From positions 2,043,465 to 2,107,464 of the forward strand of contig NC_048541.1 in assembly GCF_902806685.2 (NCBI RefSeq): a stretch of 64,000 nt of DNA, read 5' to 3'. The position numbers and the translations under genes were made by a program. Within the stretch, counting starts at the first letter, position 1. Each line of letters opens with the position of its first letter. The notes below the pieces were generated by a model. The model saw only the letters and a program-made list of their open reading frames with translations. It was not told the DNA's origin and did no database searches. Shown piece after piece: positions 1 to 9,300 of this stretch. Source of the DNA: Maniola hyperantus (lineage: Eukaryota > Arthropoda > Insecta > Lepidoptera > Nymphalidae).

Positions 1-190
1 GTGACATCACACCGGAGAGCGCAAAGTTGGAAGACTCCCCCACGGTGGACAGACGACATCAAACAAGTGGCAGGGAGCCGCTGGATTTAGGCGGCGCAAG
101 ACCGTGGCGTGTGGAAGTCCCTACAAAAGACCTATATCCAGCAGTAGATGTCTATCGGTCGATAATGATGACTATAATCTACCTATATTT
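1..190 (+). mobile_element. RTE-type LINE 3' fragment
   Basis: Translates with stops as TPPRWTDDIKQVAGSRWI, AAQDRGVWKSLQKTYIQQ, the C-terminus of RTE-clade reverse transcriptases, ending in an ATGATG-like tail. Decayed. Confidence 0.75.
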
Positions 191-479
191 TTTTAAAGGT
201 CGCCTTTGCATAAATAGTTATTCACTGCTGTGAACTTACACTCTAAACTAAACTCAGACTGTGGGATCATCGTCTAATTTACTGATACAAAGTATGACGG
301 CATCTGCCCGGCAGTACGTCACACTGGCCGCGCGCTTACATGTGTATAATGTTAAGAAACGAACTGGAACAAAGTGGCACTAAACATAACGTCTCATTCA
401 CACTATTCACAGGTACCTACACTGTGTAAATGAAATCGAATGATTAACGCTACTTTTTCTACTATGCGGTTTCTTTAGA

Positions 480-1139
480 GCAGTTAGGGATTAGCGTTTT
501 TCGGCGCATATAAGCATGTACGGCGTACGCGCGTATATTATTACGTGCGCCTTATGTCACACGCGCATCTCGTACGTGTAACACCATTTATAGGTAAGCT
601 CGTGTGTAGTGTCTACACGCAAGCCGTGAAATACGCCATTCCATATTGCTACTGACAGACCCACTGATCCACGCGCGCTCGGTAAAGCGCGAATGGAGCG
701 CCCATATAAGCGCGTAAGCCAAAACAAGCGTGAAATGTGCAGGAAAACGCTAGTCTAAGTCTGTGGCCCAGCTGGAAGCGGGTGCGTCCTGCGGAGCGAC
801 CAGCTGGCACGATACCATACTCTCCGACCCGCTGTTGATTAGATAGCGTCCGCGCGTCTTCCTACCAATTTCTTGTCAATTTTTAGGGTTTGCTATACAC
901 GCTGGCCGCTCAGCAGGACGTACTCGCACCCACCTGGACCGCAGACTAAAATTGGCACGCGCTATACGCGCGCTACAACTTCTAGGAGCCATGGACACGT
1001 TGCTATCGCGCCGCGTTGCCGTCGCGCATTTTGTGTGTCGCAGCTTTTACGGGTCAGTTGTCTTTTAGTTTTCTCCTTTGGATCGTTTCCTCGTCGTCTA
1101 AACATTGGCCATATCTTACTTCCATACATTTGCTTCCCT
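480..1139. other. GC- and CpG-rich island, promoter-like
   Basis: Denser in CpG and CGCG than the surroundings, with CATATAAG at about 506 and CCATATAAGCGCG at about 700, and no repeat I recognise. On the plus strand it ends in CCCT|GTAAGA, a possible donor, so it may be a promoter plus 5' exon of an unseen gene. A 146-codon open frame across it (873-1313) has no recognisable domain and is not called a gene. Bases 191-479 show nothing. Confidence 0.3.
1054..1137 (-). CDS. Weak candidate for the elongase C-terminal exon
   Basis: A very pyrimidine-rich acceptor (TTTTTTTTCTTACAG) precedes 1137. In the required phase 0 it opens 27 codons beginning GSKCMEVRYG and ending RRKLKDN before TGA. A short, basic, variable tail would suit an elongase, but nothing conserved confirms it. 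The same bases read as a splice donor on the plus strand, so this could equally be the edge of a different gene's first exon. Confidence 0.15.
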   Translation of the reverse strand, partial: GSKCMEVRYGQCLDDEETIQRRKLKDN

Positions 1140-1429
1140 GTAAGAAAAAAAACGTATTACTTACGAATATTTTACACAAATATTGATTGGTGTTTCGGTA
1201 TTAAGGTTAGAGTTTCCTATCTTTTTTCTTACCGACAAGACCTACTTAATAAGATCAGTGTGATTAGTATGAGATTTTGCATCTCAACAACGTTGATAGA
1301 ATTCGCGCGTTGAAACATCAAAATAAAATCAGTTAAACCACCAGTTCCGTGCCATAAACAATATTTTTTTCATTTCATATTTTAATTTTCATGGAAGCCA
1401 GTTTGAAATTTTTATTAAGTAAGTACCTG

Positions 1430-1600
1430 TTTGTTGTTATAGCGGCAATAGAAATACACGTTCTGTGAAAATTTCAACTTTCGACCTGTTACAGTTCACG
1501 TCATGAGATACAGCTCGCTGACAGACAGACGAACAGCGGAGGCTTAGTGTATGAGTAATAGGATCCCGTTGGCACCCTTCGGGTATAGAACTGTAAAAAG
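1430..1600 (-). repeat. Interspersed repeat family E fragment
   Basis: Shares 'TATAGCGGCAATAGAAATAC' and 'CCCGTTGGCACCCTTCGGGT' blocks with copies at 8330, 37860, 42285, 42870 and 51230. The stretch 1601-2190 is AT-rich with nothing else identified. Confidence 0.6.
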
Positions 1601-2194
1601 GACTTAATTTTTTTGATTTTATGTCACATACCACTGATTTAGATTTCACAAAGTTTCCGCTTGGGGTGCAGGCTATTTATATATGGACAAACGTGAGCTT
1701 TGCAACATGGTAATTAAGATCCATTTTACTTTGACGCTAAAATGTTTGACGCTCGAGTTCGATGTTGAAAACGTTTGTGAGTTAAAAAAATCTTATACTA
1801 AGGAAGAGTATCTACCTACTGGCCAGGAAATCTGCCTATTAGTAAGTATTCTTAATTTTATAAAAGGCTAAAATTAATATTTTAAATTGCTAATTTAATA
1901 TTTTTTTGGAATTTGAAGGATTTTGTTTAATTACTTTTTTTTACTAGGTAGAAAAAAACTGCGCTGCACAATAAACATAGGTACTCTGTTAATTTAATGA
2001 GATGAAAAGATAAAGAACAAAAACAACCAAATAAATTAATAAACTCATAATTATTAACTGGGACCTTACCAAGATGGTAAAAAAGGAAGGGTTCCATTTT
2101 GGACCGGAACTGTTTAAGTCCGTTTGTCTGTCCATCTGTCACATCTGCTTACTTTAGCAACTACTTATGCGATCGATATCAAATTGAGAATGCG

Positions 2195-2598
2195 CGAGTA
2201 ATACAAATGCGAGCCAGGCTCGCGCACCGAGGGTCCCTACTACAGTCGTATTTTTTCGACATTTTGCACGATAAATCAAAAACTATGATGTATAAAAATA
2301 ATAAATCTGTTTTAGAATGCACAGGTGAAGCCCTTTCATATGATACCCCACTTGGTATAGTTATTGAAATTAATAATTATTAGTTCATAACCATGATATA
2401 TTTTTTTTGTGTGATTTAACCACAAATTCACGGTTTTCAGAATTTTCCCCTTATATCTGCTATAAAACCGACCTACCTGCCAAATTTCATGATTCTAGGT
2501 CAACGGGAAGTACCCTATAGGTTTCTTGACAGACAGACAGACAACAAAGTGACCCTATAAGGGTTCCATTTTTCCTTATGAGGTACGGAACCCTAAAA
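2195..2598 (+). repeat. Interspersed repeat family D, near-complete copy
   Basis: Runs from 'GCGAGCCAGGCTCGCG' through 'CAAATTTCATGATTCTAGGT' and a GACA microsatellite to 'TACGGAACCCTAAAAA'. A common lepidopteran repeat of about 430 bp; no coding capacity. It faces an inverted partial copy at 2610-2850. Confidence 0.75.
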
Positions 2599-2609
2599 AA
2601 AATTCAAAT

Positions 2610-2850
2610 ATGTTCATGAACAATAACCAGTATTTTCAACCTTCAAAGTAAGATTAATATAATTACCAAGTGGGGTATCCATATTATGAAAGGGCTTCAC
2701 CTGTGCATTCTAAAACAGATTTTTATTTTAGTATTTTTATGCATTTATGTTTTTGATTTATCGTACGGAACCAGTGATATGAACCCTGTATAAGTCAATG
2801 TACGGAACCCTCGGTGCGCGAGTTTGACTCACACTTGGCCGGTTTTTAAA
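2610..2850 (-). repeat. Repeat family D, partial inverted copy
   Basis: Carries the reverse of the same blocks and ends 'ACTTGGCCGGTTTTT'. With the previous copy it forms a head-to-head pair. Confidence 0.7.
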
Positions 2851-3169
2851 GCCTAGCAAGGCACAAAATTAATTTCATCGCGTCACCAAAATAAAAAGTT
2901 ATGCAAATACGCCCTTTTACTGATAAAATACAGGTTTAGTGACTGTGTCAAGTCGAGATGCGTATTTTATTACCTACTCGCCGGATGTCAGCATGAAAGT
3001 AAAACTCAATGATGTAACTATATGCCTCGAATCTGTTACGTGGCGGCTTTCACTCGGAACTTGGGTTACGTAAAACGGAACGTAACTGACCACTCATTAC
3101 AAGTTATTACAGTGTATGATCACATCTTGGAGCATGATAATCAGTGAGTTTTTTTTTTCTGACTACTTA

Positions 3170-3542
3170 AAGTAGAAACTCGATTATCCGGCCCTCGGTT
3201 ATACGGATTCGCGATTATACGGACTACCAACCGAAAATTGTTCGGCCAAGTGCCGCGAGGGTTCCATACTTGGGTATTTTTTCCACCATTTTGTACGATA
3301 AATCAAAAACTGTTATGCATAAAAATAAATGAAAATCTGTTTTAGAATGAATAGTCAAAGCCCTTTCATATGATATCCCACTTGTTATAGTTATCTTACT
3401 TTGAAAATTGAAAATACTATTATAGTGAACTACAAAGGTAATATGCACAAAACCCGCTTTTCTTCATACTTCGATTATCCGGTTTTTGGATTATCCGAAT
3501 CCCTAACGGCAACAATTAGTCCGGTTAATCGAGTTTCTACTG
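3170..3542. mobile_element. Tigger/pogo-like MITE with nested family D fragment
   Basis: Ends are 'AGTAGAAACTCGATTATCCG' and its complement, 'CGAGTTTCTACTG', between TA dinucleotides (3168-3169, 3543-3544). A family D fragment (3240-3435) sits inside. The ATTATCCGG-rich ends resemble Tigger termini; the superfamily is inferred. Confidence 0.65.
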
Positions 3543-3726
3543 TATTACGGTTCAGCAATGTTTGTTGTTCTTCGTTCACTGGTTTCATCATGAGCGTAAA
3601 ACCACGTTTTTAACCGACTTCAAAAAAAGGAGGAGCTTCTCAATTCATCGGAATCTTTTTTTTTTGATAAATGATCATTGTACAGCACGCGGCCGAAAGT
3701 AATGTACATCGGCCTTTAGAATTACA

Positions 3727-4109
3727 CTAGCTTATGCCTGCGACTTCGTCCGCGTAGACTACACAAATTTTAAACCCCTATTTTACACCCATAGGGTTGA
3801 TCTTTAACTATGAGATTTCAACATAAATGAGCTTTATAAAATATGCCATACTGCTAATTGCAAAAATATAAGCTACAAAACTTCTTTATAGACAATATCG
3901 ACAACTTCAAAACTGACTGACTTTCATACAAACTTCAAACACCTATTTTACCCCTTTAGGGGTTGAATTTTGAAAAATCCTTTCTTAGCGGATGCCTACG
4001 TCATAATAGCTATCTGCATGCCGAATTTCAGCCCGATCCGTCCAGTCGTTTGAGCTGTGCGTTGATAGATCAGTCAGTTAGTCACCTTTTCCTTTTATAT
4101 ATATATAGA
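3727..4109 (-). mobile_element. Helitron-like element (type 2), first of a tandem pair
   Basis: On the minus strand it starts TC at 4109 and ends CTAG at 3727, preceded by the CGCGGACGAAGTCGC hairpin. It carries a (TCAG)n tract and extra internal sequence. Non-coding, non-autonomous. Confidence 0.75.
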
Positions 4110-4329
4110 CTAGCTTATGCTCGCGACTTCGTCCGCGTGGACTACACAAATTTCAAACCCCTATTTTGACCCCTTAGGGGTAAAATTTTCGAAAATCCTT
4201 TCTTAGCGGATGCCTACGTCATAATAGCTATCTAAATGCCAAATTTCAGCCCGATCCGTCCAGTCGTTTGAGCTGTGCGTTGATAGATCAGTCAGTCAGT
4301 CAGTCACCTTTTCCTTTTATATATTTAGA
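4110..4329 (-). mobile_element. Helitron-like element (type 2), second of a tandem pair
   Basis: A 220-bp copy abutting the first with no gap. The outer flanks are A (3726) and T (4330), and the empty site in related MITEs reads ACATTTCGG, as expected for A^T insertion without duplication. Confidence 0.8.
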
Positions 4330-4775
4330 TTTCGGCTTTGTAGAGCGTTGTCTCTGTCACTCATACCTATATGACGTTTTGTCGGTCTCAACGAGAGGGA
4401 CAACGATCTACAAATTTGCTATCTCCTTCTAAAGGTCGATGTTCATTACTTTCGGCCGCGTACTGTACCGAAATCCTTTCAACAATAGTATTTACTAAAG
4501 TGATTTGACCTCCTTTACTATTCAATCTTGCTTGTGGTCGTATTCACATCTCGGTCTCGGTTACATACTCATACTAATCAAATTACTCGTCTTGTAGACT
4601 ACAATAGAATTATGTTCGAAAAGTTACTTGACCTGACTCAGGTATCATCATCATGATCAACCCATCGCCGGCTCAGCAGAGCACGGCTCTCCTCTCAGAG
4701 TGAGAAGGGTTATGCCATAGTCTACCACGCTGGCCAAGTACGGATGTCACACCTTTGAGAATATTACAACTCTTA

Positions 4776-5075
4776 CCGCCGTACTCAGAGTCGCTAACCG
4801 TTACTTAAGATTGAGTTAACAAAGCCTCAATAGCTCAACCGGTAAAGGAGTGGACTGAAAACCGAAAGGTCGACGGTTCAAACCCCGCCCGTTGCACTAT
4901 TGTCGTACCTACTCCTAGCACAAGCCTGACGCTTAGTTGGAGAGGAAAGGGGAATATTAGTCATTTAACACGTCTAATATTCTTTAAAAAAAAAAACGAG
5001 ACAGATTTATGTGAGAGAGCTCTGTCTCGTTTTAACTAAAATTAAGTAACGATTAAGCGACTCTGAGTACGGCAG
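4776..5075. mobile_element. TA-flanked MITE nested in SINE B
   Basis: Inverted ends CCGCCGTACTCAGAGTCGCT and AGCGACTCTGAGTACGGCAG extend about 45 bp, with TA on each side. An inner hairpin (ACGAGACAG...CTGTCTCGT) lies at about 4994-5030. Confidence 0.8.
4825..4990 (+). mobile_element. tRNA-derived SINE A, nested in the MITE
   Basis: Head GCCTCAATAGCTCAACCGGT with B box GGTTCAAACCC, about 150 bp, A-rich tail. Sister copies are at 13191 and 50431. Confidence 0.8.
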
Positions 5076-5390
5076 TAAGGCATGCAGGTTGCCTCACGAC
5101 GTTTTCCTTCACCGTTAAAGCAAGAGATATTTAATTACTTAAAACGCACATAACTCCGAAAAGTTAGAGGTGCGTGCCCGGGATCGAACCCCCGACCTCC
5201 GATTAGAAAACGAACGTCCTAACCACTAGGCTATCACATCTTCAACTTATAGGTAGGTATACTCAAATACAATTAGGTAAGTACCTACAATCTACATGAT
5301 CAAAACTAATTTGTAACAATCTAAGCCCTACTTAAATAATATAATTAGATACATTCAAACACCAGCTGTCCATACGATAAATATGATAAA

Positions 5391-5978
5391 CTAGATGATG
5401 CCCGCGACTTCGTGGATTTCTGTTTTTTAAAATCCCGCGGGAACTCTTTGATTTTCCGGGATAAAAAGCCGGGGTAGCCTATGTCCCTCCCCAGGATGCA
5501 AGCTATCTCTGTACCAAAAGAGATTGGCCATTTTCTTAGGAGCTTTGGGCCCCCCCTAATATAATTGTTGTCACCATGGTTTTAATTTTATTTTGTAGAC
5601 AAATAATTAACTCTTTATATTCTGCCAACGATTTCTATTTATTCACCCTGGTTATAAAGAAATCTTATTTTTTATTTTGCTGATATTGAGGTTATATTTA
5701 ATTAATACTTCTTCAAAATAAATGCATGTTTACGATTCTAACTGTAATTGTGGATATTTTCAATAATAGAGTGAAAAAAAGTCGTTATAAAACATAATCG
5801 TAAAAAAATAACACATTTAAATATAAAAAAAATAAGTTTTGACACGACGCGCAAAAGAGGGCCCGTTCACGGGCGATCTCCTTTCGTCAAAATCGGTTGA
5901 ACGGTTGGGCTGTAAAAGGCTAGCAGACAGACAGACAGACAGACACACTTTCGCATTTATAATAAGTATTAGTATGGA
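5391..5978 (-). mobile_element. Helitron-like element (type 1), split by an unknown insert
   Basis: On the minus strand it begins TCCATACTAAT at 5978 and ends in a degenerate hairpin plus CTAG at 5391, with host A and T outside. A foreign 363-bp block (5519-5881) splits the conserved AAA^TTTCG. Bases 5242-5390 show nothing. Confidence 0.8.
5519..5881. mobile_element. Unclassified insert with short inverted ends and no target duplication
   Basis: Starts AGAGATTGGCC and ends GGGCGATCTCC (GAGAT-x-GCC inverted), AT-rich in the middle and without an open frame. Comparison with intact Helitron copies gives the empty site CCAAATTTCG, so no host bases were duplicated. Confidence 0.5.
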
Positions 5979-6075
5979 TCTTACATTTTAGTCCACCACG
6001 GGCATCAGGTAGGTAAATTAAAACTAACTGACTATTCATAAGCACTTTTAAAAAGTTTACATGAATAAAAAAACA

Positions 6076-6102
6076 TTCTATTCTATTCTATTCTATTCTA
6101 GT
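6076..6102. repeat. (TTCTA)n microsatellite
   Basis: About five TTCTA units, 60 bp from the elongase exon. Confidence 0.9.
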
Positions 6103-6163
6103 TTGTAATATTAGTATGGATGTTTTTGGTGTACCAATAAAAATAAATAAAAGTGTAACTTAC

Positions 6164-6313
6164 CTTCGCAAGGTAGGCATTCATATAGAAGTTGCCAAAG
6201 AGTACGATGAAGGAGATCATGTAGATGATGAGCATGTAGTGCATCCAGAGAGGAAACTCGCAGCCGGTCCTGATGCCGTTGATGCCGAGGACCAGGGCAC
6301 ACGTGAATTGGAT
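6164..6313 (-). CDS. Elongase exon (C-terminal membrane region)
   Basis: Exactly 50 codons, phase 0 at both ends, acceptor TTCTATTCTAG and donor AAG|GTAAGT. Encodes IQFTCALVLGINGIRTGCEF, PLWMHYMLIIYMISFIVLFG and NFYMNAYLAK. No stop is reached, so a short final exon lies further left or outside the window. Confidence 0.93.
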
Positions 6314-9300
6314 CTAGAATAGAAAATAAGTTTTGAGGTGGAGATCACTAGCCGCAAGCCATGCTTGATCAGACGTGAGTCAATTTAGAAAACGTGTAAT
6401 AAAACAAACCATCATTACTGGTTAGACGTGCGGAAACATTTTCATATTTTCTTTTGAAGAGAAAAGTTTGAAATGCCTTTAAAAGAGTATTGTTTTAAAA
6501 CAACCCTTTGTTTGTAAAGGGTTGTTCCGTATTCATTCTATGACGTCTCATTTCAAAACATTTTTATTTCTTAACTCAACCGATTTGTATTCCTTACTCA
6601 TCCGACAGCAATTGCTTATGCTTATGCTCGCTGCTTCGTCCGTGTGGACTACATAAATTTCAAACCCCCCCATTTATCCCACTTAGGGGTAGAATTTTGA
6701 AAAATCCTTTCTTATTGGATACCTACTGTTTATAAAGAACACACCCTCCAAATTTCATGTATCTAGAACCAGCGGTTTAGGCTTAAGTCAATTAGTCAGT
6801 CAGCCACTCCATGAGTATTCCTCACATATTCTAAAACCTTTAATATTGTAGTAAGCGTGTGGTTTACTAAAAATCCGGCAAAGCCGTGCCGCCAAGCGAC
6901 TTAGCGTTCCGGTACGATGCCGTGTAGAAACCAAAGGGGTATGGGTTTAATAAAAACTGCCATACCCCTTCCAGGTTAGCCCGCTATCATCTTAGACTGC
7001 ATCATCACTTACCACCAGGTGAGATTGCAGTCAAGGGCTAACTTGTATCTGAATAAAAAAAATTAAAAAAAAAAACCCCGTGGGAACTTTTTGTTCCACC
7101 GGGATAAAAAGTATCGCAAGTCTGTCTCCAGGGCGTAAGCTAACATCTTTCGTAGAGATGATTTCAATGATTAAGCTTGGAAAAGATAACAGACAGATAG
7201 ACATATAGTCCGCGACAGGTTGAGATGGAATTCGGGGTATGAGGCGGGGGGACGGCCCGCACACCCACACATCACCTGCGTTCACCCGCACCGGGTTAAT
7301 GCGGGGGCTATGCGGGTGTGCAGGGCGTTCCCTCCCCGATTGCGATCTCGCCCAGTTGCGTGCTATACTTTTGCATTTATAACATTAGTATGGCATTAAT
7401 GGACTTACCGCTGTGATAGCCTAGTGGTTAGGACGTCCGCCTTCTAATCGGAGGTCGGGGGTTCGATCCCGGGCACGCACCTCTAACTTTTCGGAGTTAT
7501 GTGCGTTTTAATTAATTAAATATCACTTGCTTCAAAACATCGTGAGGAAACCTGCATGCCTGAGAGTTCTCCATAATGTTCTCAAAGGTGTGTGAAGTCT
7601 ACCAATCCGCACATGCCATGTGCGTGGTATACTATGGTATGGTATACAAACCCCTTCTCACTCTGAGAGGAGACCCGTGCTCTTTAGTGAGCCTGTGATG
7701 AGTTGATCATGATGATGATGAATGGACTTACCAGTTGCAAGATGGTGAGGTATTTCTTCCACCACAGGTATTTGGTGACTAAGGGACCGAAGACCGAGAG
7801 GCCGTAGTAAGTATACATCAGAACATGGATAGCACTGTTGACCATTGCAGGAAGGAAGGCTGAAAAGAAGTTGTACAAAATTCTATAAAAAAAGACAATA
7901 TTCATTTCAAATCTCTGCCAATCCGCATTTAGCCAGCGTCAAACTATGGTCAAGTCCTTCTCATTTTGAGAGTAGATCCGTGCTCAGTAGTGAGCCGGCG
8001 ATGATGATGATTATGATGATTTCAAAACTAGCTGATATACATACATGACATAGACATTAGAGTTCCGTATCAAAAGGGTGTCAACGGGAGCCTTTTTTTA
8101 AATAAAAATAGCGAGCAAACGAGCAGGGGGGTGACCTGATGTTAAGTGATTACCGCCGCCCATATACATTTGCAGTACCAGAGGAACCACCAATGCGTTG
8201 CTGGCCTTTCAGGAATTTGTTGGTTCGCTCCATGAATAACCCCATGTTGTAATCTAAAGGGAACACCGCCGGAGGCAGATTCCATGATTCCACAGTGTGC
8301 ATGCCTATTACTAACCCTCCGCTTTCCGTCCGTATGTCCGTCCATCGGTCCGTCCCTCTGTCAGTTCGTCTGTCTGTCAGCAGGCTGTATCTCATAAGCC
8401 GTAATAGGTAGAGATACATTTTCACAGAGTGTGTATTTCTATTGCCGCTATAGCAACAAATAATAAAAAAATCATAATTCGGAAAATGGCTATGGAAACT
8501 CGCACTTGACCTGTTTTTTTTAAATAGAAAGAAAGAAAGAAAGAAATTCGTCCGCGTGGACTACACAAATTTCAAACCCCTATTTTACCCTCTTAGGCGT
8601 TGAATTTTCAAAAATCCTTTCTTAGCGGATGCCTACGTCATAATAGCTATCTGCATGCCGAATTTCAGCCCGATCCGTCCAGTAATTTGAGCTGTGCGTT
8701 GATAGATCAGTCAGTCAGTCAGTCAGTCACCTTTTCCTTTTATATATTTAGATGTATATGATTATTCGTTAATTACAAACAAGTGACCGATGACATAGAT
8801 TAAATCACTTGCACAGCAATTTCAGCGCCGCAAGCGTCGTTAGGTCGCGGACCCAGCACGTCGTCAGCAAGATAATATGACATGTAACTCTAGCTAGTTG
8901 TAACGTGACATGACGCTAATCTAATCTAATCTAAATCAGTCTGTGCTGTCCCACGTCTGGGCAAAGGCCTCCCTCCGAACCTTCCACAATTTTCTTTTTC
9001 GTGCCTCTTCAGGCCACGTAACTGTAAATTTATCTAATTCATCACGCCAACGTCGCCTCGGCCCACCACGCTGGCGTTGATGATTCTGGGGCGTCCAAAA
9101 AGAAGCAGATTTTGCCCATAACTCATCTGGCATACGGCACACATGACCTAATTGGCATTAAATTTACGTTTAGGACTAGCTAATTTCAAACCCCTATATT
9201 ACCCCCTCAGGTGTTGAATTTTCAAAAATCCTATCTTAGCGGGTGTCTATGTCATAATAGCTATCTGCATACCAAATTTCAGCCCGACCCATCCAGTAGT

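Larger units (their letters stand above)
3683..4465. mobile_element. TA-flanked MITE (GCGGCCGAAAG family), split by Helitrons
   Basis: The left end CAGCACGCGGCCGAAAGTAA and right end TTACTTTCGGCCGCGTACTG are inverted copies flanked by TA. Uninterrupted relatives occur at 18027-18143 and 53856-54033. Two tandem Helitron-like elements occupy 3727-4329. Confidence 0.8.
4651..5241 (-). mobile_element. tRNA-derived SINE B, split copy
   Basis: The minus strand carries a tRNA-like head (TGATAGCCTAGTGGTTAGGA and B box GGTTCGATCCC, about 5240-5165), the body and the ATGATGATG tail (about 4651). It is interrupted at 4776-5075 by a MITE. Confidence 0.8.

Noticed and set aside
873..1313. 146-codon plus-strand open frame
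   Set aside because: No domain or usual composition; lies across a GC-rich patch where stops are rarer by chance.
7409..7480. Functional tRNA gene
   Set aside because: Good A and B boxes, but continuous with a SINE body repeated at several loci.
7860..7882. Earlier acceptor for the third elongase exon
   Set aside because: It keeps an open frame but cannot pair with the phase left by the HVYHH exon, and it adds non-conserved residues.
8527..8547. CRISPR-like or regulatory short repeats here and in the GACA/GTCT tracts
   Set aside because: Simple microsatellites tied to mobile elements, with no spacer structure.
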